DNA of 64,000 nt from Nonomuraea sp. SYSU D8015 (GCF_008065375.1 NZ_VJYI01000030.1:54956-118955), one strand, 5' to 3'. Shown: positions 34,432 to 44,257, counted from the stretch's first letter. A program made the numbers and translations. Notes: generated by a model from the sequence alone, not told the origin.

Positions 34432-35325
34432 ATGATTCCTGCCATCGCCGTCTCCGGGCTCGTCAAGGCCTACGGGAAGGTCCGCGCCCTCGACGGGCTC
34501 GACCTCACCGTGGGCGCCGGAGAGGTGCACGGCTTCCTCGGCCCGAACGGAGCCGGGAAGAGCACCACGATCCGCATCCTGCTGGGCCTGATCCGGGCCA
34601 CCTCCGGCAGCGCCAGGCTGTTGGGCGGCGACCCCTGGGCCGACGCCGTCGCGTTGCACCGGCGGCTGGCGTACGTGCCGGGCGAGGTCGAGCTGTGGCC
34701 CAACCTCACCGGAGGCGAGGCCATCGACGTGCTCGGCCGCCTGCGCGGCGGGCTCGACCCGACGCGCCGCAAGGAGCTGATCGAGCGGTTCGAGCTCGAT
34801 CCGGCGAAGAAGGCGCGCACCTATTCCAAGGGCAACCGCCAGAAGGTCGCCCTCGTCTCCGCCTTCGCCGCCGACGTGGAACTCCTGATCCTGGACGAGC
34901 CCACGAGCGGCCTGGACCCGCTGATGGAGGCCGTCTTCCAGCAGGTCGTCGCCGAAGACAAGGCCGCCGGCCGCACCGTCCTGCTGTCCAGCCACATCCT
35001 CGCCCAGGTCGAGAACCTCGCCGACCGGATCACCATCATCCGGGAGGGGAAGGCCGTGGAGTCGGGCACGCTCGCGCAGATGCGGCACCTGACCCGGACG
35101 ACGATCGCCGCCGCCACCGCCGCCCCCGTCACCGGCCTCGACCGGCTGCCCGGCATCCACGACGCGACGATCGACGACGGCGGCGTGCGGTTCAGCGTGG
35201 ACACCGAACACCTCGACGCCGCCGTCAGGCACCTCGCGGGCTTCGGCGTCCGCTCGCTGGTCAGCCACCCGCCGACGCTCGAGGAGCTCATGCTCCGGCA
35301 CTACGGGATCAAGGAGGCGGCATGA
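34432..35325 (+). CDS. ABC exporter ATP-binding protein (tetronasin-resistance type)
   Basis: The protein has 297 residues with Walker A GPNGAGKST (about residues 38-46), a degenerate signature YSKGNRQKVALVSAF, and Walker B LLILDEPTSGLDP. The C-terminal extension (EHLDAAVRHLAGFGVRSLVSHPPTLEELMLRHYG) is typical of DrrA/TnrB-like drug-export ATPases. Its stop overlaps the start of the permease gene (ATGA), so both subunits are made together. Probably exports an antibiotic or lipid-like compound. Confidence 0.92.
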   Translation: MIPAIAVSGLVKAYGKVRALDGLDLTVGAGEVHGFLGPNGAGKSTTIRILLGLIRATSGSARLLGGDPWADAVALHRRLAYVPGEVELWPNLTGGEAIDVLGRLRGGLDPTRRKELIERFELDPAKKARTYSKGNRQKVALVSAFAADVELLILDEPTSGLDPLMEAVFQQVVAEDKAAGRTVLLSSHILAQVENLADRITIIREGKAVESGTLAQMRHLTRTTIAAATAAPVTGLDRLPGIHDATIDDGGVRFSVDTEHLDAAVRHLAGFGVRSLVSHPPTLEELMLRHYGIKEAA

Positions 35326-36953
35326 CCGCCACGCTCTCCCCGGCGGACATCCGTACCGGATCCAGGGCCGCGGGCAGCGCTTTCACCGGCACCGGCGCCA
35401 TGGTGCGGCTGGCGCTGCGCCGCGACCGGATCAGGCTCCCTCTCTGGGTGATCGCCATCGCGGTCCTGGTCCCACGCTTCTATTCCGCGGCCTCGACCGT
35501 CGTGGCCCCGACGCCGGAGGCCAGGGCCGAAGCCGCGCAGCTGATCCGGGGTTCGTTCATGAGGGTGCTCGCCGGGCCGGTCTTCGGCGACGGAGCCGTC
35601 ACCTCGCAGCAATACTTCCTGGCCGCGTACTGGGTCGAGTTCCTGCTGGCCGCCGCGCTGATGAACATCCTGCTCATCACCCGGCACACCCGGGCCGAAG
35701 AGCAGACCGGCCGGGCCGAGCTCATCCGGGCGGCCGTGGTGGGGCGGCACGCCCAGCTCACCGCGGCGCTGATCGTCTCCTTGATCGGCAACGCCGTGCT
35801 CGCGGTCCTCGTGGCCGCCGCGGCGATCGGCATCGGGTTCCCCGCCGCCAGCGCGCTGCTGTTCGGCGCCTCACTCGCCGCCGCCGGGCTGGTGTTCGCC
35901 GCGGTCGCCGCGGTCACCGTCCAGCTCACCGAGCATCCCAGGGGCGCCGGCGGGTTCGCGGGCGTGGCCCTCGTCGTGGCATGGCTCCTCCGGGGCGTGG
36001 GGGCGATGCAGAGCCTGGAGGGCGGTCCGGTGTTCTGGCTGTCCCCGATCGGCTGGTCGCAGCAGACCCGGGTGCTGGCCGGTGAGCGCTGGTGGCCGCT
36101 CGCCCTTTCGGCCCTCCTCGCCGGGCTCCTGTTCGCGGGCGCCTACACGCTGGCGAGCCGCAGGGATCTCGGCGCCGCCGTGGTGGCCCCTCGTCCCGGC
36201 AGGGCCGGGGCGCCTGCCTGGCTGCGCTCGCCGTTCACGCTGGCGCTGCGGCTCCAGCAGGCGGCCATCGGCTGGTGGGCGGCCGCCTTCCTCGCCGTCG
36301 GCCTCACCCTGGGCGGCATGACCGGTGGCATGGCGACCACCGATCTCCCCATCTTCCCCGGGGCGGACCTCGGGCGGGCCTGGATCAGCCTCATGGTGTT
36401 CACCGGCTCCCTCTACACGGGCGTCTTCGCGGTCCTGTCGGTCCTCCGGCTCAGGGCGGAGGAGGTGCGCGGGCGCGTCGGTCCCGTGCTGGCCGGGCCG
36501 ACCGGCAGGTCGGCGTGGCTCGGGTCGTCCCTGCTGGTCTCCGCGCTCGCCGTGATCGCGCTGCTCACGGTGTACGGCGCCGCGCTCGGCGTCGGCGCCG
36601 CCGCGTCCACCGGCGATCGCGGCCTGGTCGGAGAGGTCATCGGGGCGAGCCTGCTCCGTATCCCCGAGGGGCTGGTCCTGCTCGCCGTCCCCGCCGCGTT
36701 GCTCGGCCTCGCCCCGCGCGCCGCCGTCGGCGTGGGCTGGGCCGTGCTCGTCTACGGCGGGTTCGTGCAGGTCCTGGGGCCCTACGCGGGCGTGCCGGGA
36801 TGGCTGCAGAACACGTCGGTGCTGTCCCACCTCCCCTGGCGTCCGCTGGGAGCCTTCGCCCCGGTGGCCACCGTGGTGCTGACCGCACTGGCGGCGGCGC
36901 TGGCCATCCTCGGCCTGTACGGCCTGCGCCGCCGCGATCTCGCCTCCGGCTAG
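35322..36953 (+). CDS. ABC exporter permease (tetronasin-resistance type)
   Basis: ATG 35322 overlaps the ATPase stop, and the product is 543 residues with about twelve hydrophobic segments in two sets, as in TnrB-type permeases with fused repeats (LRRDRIRLPLWVIAIAVLVP at the start, then a second half from about residue 300). An extended upstream open frame is a shadow of the ATPase gene. It forms the export channel for the preceding ATPase. Substrate unknown. Confidence 0.9.
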   Translation: MTATLSPADIRTGSRAAGSAFTGTGAMVRLALRRDRIRLPLWVIAIAVLVPRFYSAASTVVAPTPEARAEAAQLIRGSFMRVLAGPVFGDGAVTSQQYFLAAYWVEFLLAAALMNILLITRHTRAEEQTGRAELIRAAVVGRHAQLTAALIVSLIGNAVLAVLVAAAAIGIGFPAASALLFGASLAAAGLVFAAVAAVTVQLTEHPRGAGGFAGVALVVAWLLRGVGAMQSLEGGPVFWLSPIGWSQQTRVLAGERWWPLALSALLAGLLFAGAYTLASRRDLGAAVVAPRPGRAGAPAWLRSPFTLALRLQQAAIGWWAAAFLAVGLTLGGMTGGMATTDLPIFPGADLGRAWISLMVFTGSLYTGVFAVLSVLRLRAEEVRGRVGPVLAGPTGRSAWLGSSLLVSALAVIALLTVYGAALGVGAAASTGDRGLVGEVIGASLLRIPEGLVLLAVPAALLGLAPRAAVGVGWAVLVYGGFVQVLGPYAGVPGWLQNTSVLSHLPWRPLGAFAPVATVVLTALAAALAILGLYGLRRRDLASG

Positions 36954-36955
36954 CC

Positions 36956-37744
36956 TCAGACCAGGAGCGCCCCGGCGGCCAGCGCGGTCAGCACCAGGGT
37001 GATGTCCTCGAATCTCCGCCGCGGGATCCTGCTCGCCACACGGGCGCCGACCACGGCGCCGGCGAGCAGCGGCGGCACGAGCGCGAGATCGAGCAGCAGC
37101 GTGGCGCCGTCGATCAGCTGCAGTCCCGCGCTGAACGGCACCTTGGCCAGATTCACCAGGAAGAAGAACCATGCGCCCGTGCCCAGCAGCCCGAGGACCG
37201 GCATGCCCGCCATCAGCAGGTACATCGTCATCACCGGGCCCGCGGCGTTGGCCGTCATCGTCGCGAACCCCGCGATGACGCCCACGGAGAACGGGGCGGC
37301 CGTCCCCGCCAGGGCGCGGATCCGGCCCCGCGGCCGTTCCCGCGGTCCCTGCGGTTCCCGCGGTTCCTGCCGGTCCCGCACGCGGGCGCGCCGGCGTGAC
37401 CACAGCTGCAGCAGCGCCATCGCCAGCAGCGCCGCGCCGATGCCGCCCCGCATGAGCGACTGGTCCGCCACGGCCACGAACCAGGCCCCGAGCGCCAACC
37501 CCGGGAGCACGGACGGAAGGAGCCGGAGCAGCATCGACCAGTCGGCATGGTGCCGGTAGAGCCGGACCGCGATGAGGTCGCCCACCAGCAGTAGCGTCAG
37601 CACGGCCCCGGTCGACTCGCGAGCGGGGAGGACGACGGCGAAGACCGCGATCGCGAGGCCGGCCACCCCGCCGACGGCGGTCTTCGCGAAGCCGATCAGG
37701 GAGGCCGCGACGGCGAGCAGGATCCAGTCGAGAACGGTCAACAC
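36956..37744 (-). CDS. TauE/SafE-family membrane permease
   Basis: The protein has 262 residues with about eight hydrophobic segments. The family motif FAKTAVGGVAGLAIAVFAVVLPAR is at about residues 19-42 and its second-half counterpart is GFATMTANAAGPVMTMYLL. The central cytoplasmic loop is an unusual run of Arg/Glu/Pro (QEPREPQGPRERPRGR) coded by near-repeats. Members move sulfite, sulfonates or similar anions; the cargo here is unknown. GTG 37744 lacks a strong ribosome binding site, so the start is less certain. Convergent with the ABC permease gene, two bases apart. Confidence 0.87.
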   Translation of the reverse strand: MLTVLDWILLAVAASLIGFAKTAVGGVAGLAIAVFAVVLPARESTGAVLTLLLVGDLIAVRLYRHHADWSMLLRLLPSVLPGLALGAWFVAVADQSLMRGGIGAALLAMALLQLWSRRRARVRDRQEPREPQGPRERPRGRIRALAGTAAPFSVGVIAGFATMTANAAGPVMTMYLLMAGMPVLGLLGTGAWFFFLVNLAKVPFSAGLQLIDGATLLLDLALVPPLLAGAVVGARVASRIPRRRFEDITLVLTALAAGALLV

Positions 37745-37844
37745 GCGCCCTGGCAGGTCCGCAGCGGGCGGATCACCGTGGTCCGGCCTTGTAGCTCATG
37801 AGGCAGAACGTACTGCAGGCCCGTCGAGGCGCCGCAGGCGGGTG

Positions 37845-38711
37845 TCACCAGGAGCCGACGTATGTGCCGATGGTCTCGCGCATGAAGACCGCGGACTCAC
37901 GCGCGCGCTCCTCCCAGGCGAACGCGCACGAGGTCATGATGTCATCCGCGCCGTCGCCGAACCCGAGCCGGTTCAGGGTGGCGAAGAAGGTCTCCCAGTC
38001 CACCTCTCCCTGCCCGATGTCCAGGTGCTGGTGCACCCGGGCCGTGGAGCCCGGCGGGTTGACGATGTAACGCAGCCCTGAGGAGGCGGTGTGGTCGAAG
38101 GCGTCGGCCAGGTGCAGGTGGGTCATCAGCGGCCCGGCGTACTCCATGATGCCGACCATGTCGCCGCCCATGTGGAAGGTGTGCGGGGCGCAGTACAGGA
38201 ACGACACGAGTGGGGAGTTGATCCCGCGCACCATGTCCACGGCGACCTTGCCGTCCTCGACGAAGTCGTCCGGGTGCGGTTCGAGGCGCAGCCGCACGCC
38301 CTCGCGCTCGAAGACCGGCAGCAACTCCTCCATGGACTTCCAGAACTTCGCCTCCGACCGGCTCGCCTGCTCGGGGCGGCCGTTGAACTCGCTGTTCATG
38401 ACGGTGCAGCCGAGGTCGACGGTGATCTGGATGGCGCGCTTCCAGTAGCGGACGGCGGCCTCGCGCTCCTCCTCGTCCGGACCGGACCACCGGTAGAGCG
38501 GCAGCACCGAGGAGATCTTCACGCCGGCCCCGTCGAGGGCCCGCTTGAAGGCCCTGACCTTCGCGTCGTCCGCCCGCGGGTGCAGGAAGAACGGCATGAA
38601 GTCCTCGCGCGGTGACAACTCGATGTACTCGTAACCGAGCTCGGCGACGACGCCCGGCAGCTCCAGCAGCGGGATGGACCGCAGCATGTACGGGTCGAGG
38701 GCGATCTTCAC
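37845..38711 (-). CDS. Sugar phosphate isomerase/epimerase (xylose-isomerase-like TIM barrel)
   Basis: The protein has 288 residues of the AP endonuclease 2/xylose isomerase-like fold. Metal ligands are probably supplied by Glu and His in LRLEPHPDD, CAPHTFHMGGD, THLHLADA and the terminal barrel strands. It is the last gene of the sugar operon and overlaps the ATPase gene (38708-38711). Enzymes of this fold next to Gfo/Idh/MocA oxidoreductases act on inositols, ketosugars or sugar acids. Exact substrate unknown. Confidence 0.86.
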   Translation of the reverse strand: MKIALDPYMLRSIPLLELPGVVAELGYEYIELSPREDFMPFFLHPRADDAKVRAFKRALDGAGVKISSVLPLYRWSGPDEEEREAAVRYWKRAIQITVDLGCTVMNSEFNGRPEQASRSEAKFWKSMEELLPVFEREGVRLRLEPHPDDFVEDGKVAVDMVRGINSPLVSFLYCAPHTFHMGGDMVGIMEYAGPLMTHLHLADAFDHTASSGLRYIVNPPGSTARVHQHLDIGQGEVDWETFFATLNRLGFGDGADDIMTSCAFAWEERARESAVFMRETIGTYVGSW

Positions 38712-39499
38712 GCCGACGCCTCCAATTCCGCGAGCTCCGCCTCGAGGTCCGCCATGGCCTCGCCGCCCGCCATCAGGTCCGTGATCTGCTCGCGGGTCCG
38801 CTCGCCCTTGCGGAAGTCGTCGGCCTTGCGGCCGTGGATCAGCACGGCGAAGTGATCGCCGACCATCATGGCGTGCAGGACGTTGTGGGTGACGAAGATG
38901 ACCGCGACGCCCTTGGCCCGCGCCTGCATGATGATCCGCAGGACGTGCGAGGCCTCCTTGACGCCGAGCGCGGCGGTCGGCTCGTCGAGGATGAGCACGT
39001 TGGCGCCGAAGTAGACGGCGCGGGCGATGGCCAGGGCCTGCCGCTCGCCGCCGGACAGGCTGCCGACCAGCCGCTTGCCGTCGGTCACCCGGGTGATGCC
39101 GAGCGACTGCATCTCCCGTACCGCGATCTCACCGGCCAGGCGCTTGTCGAAGCGCTTGAACGGACCCCAGCCCTTGGTCGGCTCGACCCCGACGAAGAAG
39201 GACCGGCCGACGCTCATCAGCGGGAAGGTGCCGCCGAACTGGTGAACGGTGGCGATTCCGTACGCGGACGCGTCCCGCGGGCTCCTGAAGACGACGGGCC
39301 GCCCCTTCACCTCGATGGTGCCGCCCGTGGGGGCGTGGAAACCGGAAAGGATCTTGATCAGCGTGGACTTGCCGGCGCCGTTGTCGCCTAGCAGGCACAG
39401 CACCTTTCCCGGATGCACCTCCAGGGAGATGTCCTGCAGCGCGTTCGTGCCGACGAACGACTTGCTCACGTCGTTGAGACGAAGGATCGGCTCGGTCAT
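38708..39499 (-). CDS. ABC sugar importer ATP-binding protein (ribose/fructose type, single domain)
   Basis: The protein has 263 residues from ATG 39499, two bases after the permease stop. Motifs: Walker A GDNGAGKST, Q-loop within VHQFGGTFPLM, signature LSGGERQALAIARAV, Walker B VLILDEPTAALGV, and the H-loop FVTHN. Unlike RbsA it has one ATPase domain rather than two, as in FrcA. The Glu/Ala-rich C-terminus (EAMADLEAELAELEA) is a short charged tail. Works with the permease at 39502 and lipoprotein at 40649. Confidence 0.92.
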   Translation of the reverse strand: MTEPILRLNDVSKSFVGTNALQDISLEVHPGKVLCLLGDNGAGKSTLIKILSGFHAPTGGTIEVKGRPVVFRSPRDASAYGIATVHQFGGTFPLMSVGRSFFVGVEPTKGWGPFKRFDKRLAGEIAVREMQSLGITRVTDGKRLVGSLSGGERQALAIARAVYFGANVLILDEPTAALGVKEASHVLRIIMQARAKGVAVIFVTHNVLHAMMVGDHFAVLIHGRKADDFRKGERTREQITDLMAGGEAMADLEAELAELEASA

Positions 39500-39501
39500 G
39501 A

Positions 39502-40554
39502 TCAGGCCTTCTTCCCGGTGCGGGGCGCGTACGACAGCGCCAGCCGGCGGAACGTGTTGTTCATGAGGACGGCGGCGAGGATGAGGACACCGAGGATGAA
39601 ACTCGCCCAGTCGGAGTTCCAGCCCGTGTAGTAGATGCCCTGGTTGACGATCGCGAAGGTGAGGGTGCCGAGGACGACCCCGACGACGGATCCGTAGCCG
39701 CCGGTCAGCAGGACGCCCCCGACGACGACCGCGATGATGGAGTTGAAGACGAACGACTGCCCGTTGGCGACTTGGGCGCCGTTGTAAAGGATGGTCTGGA
39801 TCACGCCGACCAGGGCGGCGCCGAACCCGCTCCCGATGTACAGCGCGATCTTGAGCCGGTCGGTCGGGATGCCGGCGGCGCGGGCGCTCTCCTTGTCGCC
39901 GCCCACGGCCAGGATCCAGTTGCCGTACTTCGTCATCGTGAGCATCCAGCCGACGACCAGCGCGACCGCGAGCCACCAGAAGATCGCCACCTCGAACTGC
40001 CCGGCGACGAGCGTGCCGAAGACCGCCTTGGAAGCCGGGTCGGGCTTGATGGCGACACTGGTGGTGCCGGTGATCACTCGCGACAGGCCCAGGGTCAGGC
40101 CGGCCGTCCCGAAGAGGGTCGCCAAAGTGACGACGAACGACGGCACGTTGGTCCGTGTCACGATGAGACCGTTGAGCAGCCCTACCGCCACGCCGACGCC
40201 GAGGGCGAGCACGATGCCGAGGATCACCGGGCCGCCCCAATAGCCCGACACGATGGCCAGGGTCATCGAGCTCGCCGCCAGCACGGAGCCGACGGACAGG
40301 TCGAGCTCGCCGGCGATCATGAGGAGGCCGACGGGAACGGCGATGATGCCGAGTTCCGCGGCGACGTTCAGCCAGGCCGCGGTGCCGGAGGCCGCGACGA
40401 AGTTGGCGCCGCCGAAGACGGCGAAGAAGACGAAGACGCCCAAGGTCCCGATGAGAGCGCCGGCCTCGGGGCGGTAGGTCAGATTGCGCAGGGAACGCGC
40501 CGGGGACGTCCCGGCCGCCGCGGGGCGGGCCGCGCCGGAGATCTGGACGGTCAT
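39502..40554 (-). CDS. ABC sugar importer permease (RbsC-like)
   Basis: The protein has 350 residues from ATG 40554 (GAGGTGA upstream), with about ten hydrophobic segments. The BPD_transp_2 motif is visible around GGYGSVVGVVLGTLTFAIVNQG, with GELDLSVGSVLAASSM earlier, the conserved loop of ribose-type permeases. It lies 94 bp after the binding-protein gene and two bases before the ATPase gene. Confidence 0.92.
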   Translation of the reverse strand: MTVQISGAARPAAAGTSPARSLRNLTYRPEAGALIGTLGVFVFFAVFGGANFVAASGTAAWLNVAAELGIIAVPVGLLMIAGELDLSVGSVLAASSMTLAIVSGYWGGPVILGIVLALGVGVAVGLLNGLIVTRTNVPSFVVTLATLFGTAGLTLGLSRVITGTTSVAIKPDPASKAVFGTLVAGQFEVAIFWWLAVALVVGWMLTMTKYGNWILAVGGDKESARAAGIPTDRLKIALYIGSGFGAALVGVIQTILYNGAQVANGQSFVFNSIIAVVVGGVLLTGGYGSVVGVVLGTLTFAIVNQGIYYTGWNSDWASFILGVLILAAVLMNNTFRRLALSYAPRTGKKA

Positions 40555-40648
40555 TGCTCGTATCACCTCAAGTGGAGTCGTCCGGAGGGGTGAAGGTCGT
40601 CGCCGGGTCCGCCGCGCTGCGGCCGGGACCCGGCGCCTCCCGGCGGAA

Positions 40649-41722
40649 TCAGCGGACGCCTGCCTTGACACCGGCGATCGCGGCGTCCACGTTGCCGGCC
40701 TCGACGATGGCGGGCCCGGTCATCACCGCGTCCTGCGCGATGCGGAGCCCGTAGGCGTTGTAGGCGTAGGCCTGGGACACGGCGAGGTAGCCCTGCAGGT
40801 AGGGCTGCTGGTCGATGCAGAACAGCTGCTTGCCGGCCTTGATGCGCTCGAGCTGGGCCTCGTTCATGTCGAACGTGCCGAGCTTGACCTTGCCCGCGGC
40901 GTTGGCCTGGTCGATGGCGGCGGCCGCGCTGTCGGCGTCCTGGGTGCTGATGGTGATCAGGCCGTCGATGGTGCCGTCCTTGAGCAGGGCCGCCTTGATC
41001 GCCTGGGTCACCGCCGTGGGGTTGCCGAAGTTGGACGAGGGCAGCGGCAGCTGGGTGGACTTGCCGCCGCCGCTGCTCATGCCCTCGGCGACCCCTTTGC
41101 ACCGGGCCTCGGTGTTCACGGCGCCGGGAAGGGTGTTGACGCACAGGACGTTCTTCGCGCCGTTCTTGGCGAAGAACTCGCCGCCGGCCTTGCCGGCTGT
41201 CTGCTCTTCGGAGCCGGTGTAGGAGAGCGCGCCGACGTTCTTGGCCTGCTCGGGGCCACCGGAGTTGAACAGGAAGACCGGCACGCCGCCGCTGGAGGCG
41301 GTCTTGAAGGCGTCGTTCTGCGCCTCGGGCACCCAGTCGGCGCCGATGATGGCGGTGGCGCCCTGGCTCTTCGCGCTCAGGATGAGTTTGGCGGCGTCCG
41401 GGCCGAGGTTGTCGTAGTTCTGCGGGCCGAGCCACGTCACCTTGCCGCCGCCCGCCTCGACGACCTTGGCGGCGTCGTCTGCGCCACGCTTGACCGCGGA
41501 CCAGAACGGGTCGTCGGCCTTGCCGCCGATGACGAAGATGGAGACCTTCTCGCTGCCGGTGTTCGCGGGCGCGCTGGAGGCGGCGCCGGCGGGCTGGCTC
41601 GCGTCGCCGGTCGCGGTGCCGCTGGTGGCCTTGCCGCTGGCGCAGGCGGTCAGGGCGACGGCGGCGAGGAGGCTGATCGCCGCCAGGCCGAGTGGACGCC
41701 GCCTGATTCGTGTGCCTTGCAT
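40649..41722 (-). CDS. ABC sugar importer substrate-binding lipoprotein (ribose type)
   Basis: The protein has 357 residues from ATG 41722 with AAGGAG about eleven bases upstream. The lipoprotein signal ends in AVALTAC (Cys about residue 27), then a Ser/Ala/Thr linker. The mature domain is a periplasmic-binding-protein-like fold of the RbsB kind (VSIFVIGGKADDPFWSAVKRGADDAA). It is preceded by a 256-bp gap that may hold an extra promoter. Ligand unknown; the adjacent oxidoreductase and isomerases suggest a polyol or ketosugar. Confidence 0.92.
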   Translation of the reverse strand: MQGTRIRRRPLGLAAISLLAAVALTACASGKATSGTATGDASQPAGAASSAPANTGSEKVSIFVIGGKADDPFWSAVKRGADDAAKVVEAGGGKVTWLGPQNYDNLGPDAAKLILSAKSQGATAIIGADWVPEAQNDAFKTASSGGVPVFLFNSGGPEQAKNVGALSYTGSEEQTAGKAGGEFFAKNGAKNVLCVNTLPGAVNTEARCKGVAEGMSSGGGKSTQLPLPSSNFGNPTAVTQAIKAALLKDGTIDGLITISTQDADSAAAAIDQANAAGKVKLGTFDMNEAQLERIKAGKQLFCIDQQPYLQGYLAVSQAYAYNAYGLRIAQDAVMTGPAIVEAGNVDAAIAGVKAGVR

Positions 41723-41978
41723 TTTTCTCGGTACTCCTTCGTGTGATGCGCCGGCGCCACAGATGACTCGGTCGGAGCGCGCGGTGGATCGGGTGGGGGG
41801 TGTTGCGGCGGCCGCCCCGGCCGGTCGGTCAACGGGGCCGAGGGCGAGCCTGGGTGCGCGCTCGCGCTCACAGCGGATTGGCGCCGATTCACGCGAAGCG
41901 GTTGGACGGGCTCTCATGGCCCTGAATGCGACGGAGCGAGGCAGAGGCGCTCGAAGCATTCCACGAGAGCCCGGGCTT
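41723..41978. other. Intergenic gap inside the sugar operon
   Basis: The 256 bp between the isomerase stop and the binding-protein gene has no gene. It contains AAGCGGTT near 41895-41902, a partial match to the AAACCGGTTT site at 44258, so a second LacI-responsive promoter is possible but weakly supported. Confidence 0.35.
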
Positions 41979-42971
41979 TCATCGACCGGCGGCCTCGAGA
42001 AGGGTCTTGGCCGCGGCGGCCAGTCCTTCGAGCTGGTCGAGCTCCTGGTCTTCGTGCTCGATGTTCACAGGCATGTCCGGGTCCACCTGCTCCAGCGCCT
42101 GCAGGAAGGCGGCCCACCAGGCCACGTCATGGCCACGGCCGACCGCGACGAAGTCCCAGGAGGAGTTTTCCGGCCAGCGGGACAAGGTGTACGGCCCGCC
42201 GAGACCCACGGCCCCGGGCGCGTCCGGGTGAACCCGGCAGAAACGGTCGTCGAGGACGCCGTTCACCAGCGCCGCGGCATTGATCCGGGTGTCCTTGGCC
42301 GCCGCGTTGTACACCAGGGAGCCGAGGTGACCGACCGCCGCCACGGGGTCGATGCCCTGCCAGAACAGGTGACTGGGGTCCATCTCGGCGCCGACGTGCG
42401 TCGCGTCGATCTTCTCGACGAGTCGCTCCAGCGTCGCCGGGTTGTAGACGACGTTGTGCGGGTGCATCTCGATCGCCACCTTGACGTCGAAGTGGGCCGC
42501 GCGTTCCTGGACCGTCTTCCAGAACGGGATCGCGACGTCGTTCCACTGGTAGTCCTGGACGTCGAGGTAGGCGCTGTCCCAGGGCAGGACGTTCCACGCC
42601 GGATTGGTGCCGGTGGCGCTCGCGGCCGGCGTGCCCGACATCGTGACGACGCGCTTGACGCCCAGGAGCGCGGCCAGCTCCAGCGACCGCAGGACGTCGC
42701 CCGCGTGCTTCTCCCGCACCGCGGGGTTCGGGTGCAGAGGGTTGCCGTTGCAGTTGAGCGCGGTGAGCGTGATCCCGTGCTCGTCGAAGAGCCCGAGGTA
42801 GTCCTGGCGAGCCTGCTCGCTCGCGAGAATGTCGTCGACCGGCAGGTGCGGCTCCGGGATGAATCCACCGGAGTTGATCTCTGCGCTTTCCAGGCCCATT
42901 CCCTTGAGAATGGCCAAGGCCTCGGACAGCGGCTTGTCGTGCAGGCAGGCGGTGTAGGCGCCGAGTTTCAT
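41979..42971 (-). CDS. Sugar phosphate isomerase/epimerase (xylose-isomerase-like TIM barrel)
   Basis: The protein has 330 residues from ATG 42971; no strong ribosome binding site is seen. It is an AP endonuclease 2-type barrel with likely metal-binding residues in VAIEMHPHNVVYN, VGAEMDPSHLFWQG and VNIEHEDQELD. It follows the Gfo/Idh/MocA gene by 17 bp and should act on the same compound, for example 2-keto-myo-inositol-like or 3-ketosugar intermediates (inference). It is not a close duplicate of the isomerase at 37845. Confidence 0.88.
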   Translation of the reverse strand: MKLGAYTACLHDKPLSEALAILKGMGLESAEINSGGFIPEPHLPVDDILASEQARQDYLGLFDEHGITLTALNCNGNPLHPNPAVREKHAGDVLRSLELAALLGVKRVVTMSGTPAASATGTNPAWNVLPWDSAYLDVQDYQWNDVAIPFWKTVQERAAHFDVKVAIEMHPHNVVYNPATLERLVEKIDATHVGAEMDPSHLFWQGIDPVAAVGHLGSLVYNAAAKDTRINAAALVNGVLDDRFCRVHPDAPGAVGLGGPYTLSRWPENSSWDFVAVGRGHDVAWWAAFLQALEQVDPDMPVNIEHEDQELDQLEGLAAAAKTLLEAAGR

Positions 42972-42988
42972 GGGGGGTGGCTTTCTGA

Positions 42989-44182
42989 TCAGGGAGTGTG
43001 CGAGGGGACCTTGACCTCGGCGCCGCCGTTGAGCGCCGACTCGGTGATGGCGGCGAGCAGTCGCAGGTTGCGCAGCCCATGCTCGAACGAAGGCACCCGG
43101 GGCAGCCGGTCGAGACCGGCCACCTGCTCCAGGAACGCGCGGGCCTGGAAGACGAACAGGTCGTTCTGGCCGTATCCGACGCCCGGGAAGTCCATGGCCA
43201 GGCCGCCGGTGAGGTACGGGTGGTCCGGGCCGACGACCACCTGCCGGTAGCCCTTCGTGGTCCCGTCCACCGCACGGTCCATGTAGCCGAACTCGCCCGC
43301 CCGAACCAGGTCGAAGGTCGCCGCGGCGTTCTCGGCGAACAGCTCGAAGCCGAGGGAGTTGGCCAGGCCGAGCGCCACGCGGGAGGCGGACATGGTCGCC
43401 GTGGCACCGGATTCGAAGGTCGCGGTGAAGGTGACCAGGTCCTCGTTCTCGACCGGCTCGCGCTCGTCGCTCAGCGCCGCCGCGGCGTGTCCGACGGCAG
43501 CGCCGAGGGGCAACGCGCGCTCGGTGATGAACGTCGACAGGGTCGAGCCGCGTACGCATCGGATCGGACCGCACAGGAACTCGGCGAGGTCCACCAGATG
43601 GCTGCCGATGTCGGCCAGCGCGCCCGATCCAGGGCCGCCCTTGTACCGCCAGCTCATCGGCCCCGAGGCGTCGACGCCGTAGTCGCACCAGTAGTGGCCG
43701 TTGAAATGGATGGGCCGCCCCATCGACCCGTCGTCGACGAGCCGCTTCACCGCCGCGACCGCGGGCGAACGACGGAAGGTGAAGCCGACTCCCGCCTGCA
43801 GATCGGGCCGGGCGCGCGCCGCGGCGACCATCGCCTCCGCTTCCGGAATGGTCGGCGCAAATGGCTTCTCGCACAGGACGTGCTTGCCGGCCTCCAGGAG
43901 CCCCTCGACGATTTCCCGGTGCAGATGGTTGGCGACCACGACGCTCACCACGTCGATGTCAGAGGCCTGTGCGACGGCCTGCCAGGACGTCTCCGCCCGG
44001 GCGTACCCGAACCGGCGCGCGGCCTCCTGCGCGAAGTGCTCGTTGACGTCGGCGATCGCGACGAGCCGCACGTCAGGCAGGCCTGAGCCGTACGTCGTCG
44101 TGGCGCTGCGATAGCTGGCGGCGTGCGACCTGCCGGCCATCCCGGCGCCGATGACGGCGACGCCGATGTGGTCGTCGGACAT
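42989..44182 (-). CDS. Gfo/Idh/MocA-family oxidoreductase
   Basis: The protein has 397 residues from ATG 44182, with AAGGAG seven bases upstream. The Rossmann N-terminus has GVAVIGAGMAGRSHAASYR (about residues 5-23), the catalytic-Lys motif CEKPFAP, and the C-terminal alpha/beta domain with GSHLVDLAEFL. It oxidises a sugar or cyclitol with NAD(P). It is the promoter-proximal gene of the operon and divergent from the LacI gene at 44352. Confidence 0.92.
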   Translation of the reverse strand: MSDDHIGVAVIGAGMAGRSHAASYRSATTTYGSGLPDVRLVAIADVNEHFAQEAARRFGYARAETSWQAVAQASDIDVVSVVVANHLHREIVEGLLEAGKHVLCEKPFAPTIPEAEAMVAAARARPDLQAGVGFTFRRSPAVAAVKRLVDDGSMGRPIHFNGHYWCDYGVDASGPMSWRYKGGPGSGALADIGSHLVDLAEFLCGPIRCVRGSTLSTFITERALPLGAAVGHAAAALSDEREPVENEDLVTFTATFESGATATMSASRVALGLANSLGFELFAENAAATFDLVRAGEFGYMDRAVDGTTKGYRQVVVGPDHPYLTGGLAMDFPGVGYGQNDLFVFQARAFLEQVAGLDRLPRVPSFEHGLRNLRLLAAITESALNGGAEVKVPSHTP

Positions 44183-44257
44183 GCGGGCTCCTTCAATTCC
44201 AGGCATTACTGGATAGCGGCGTCCGCATTGCGCGGACCGCCTTCACATTCGGTTTGG

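Noticed and set aside
34407..35321. Upstream part of the 848-codon frame before the ABC permease
   Set aside because: Arg/Pro-rich shadow of the ATPase gene; permease starts at 35322.
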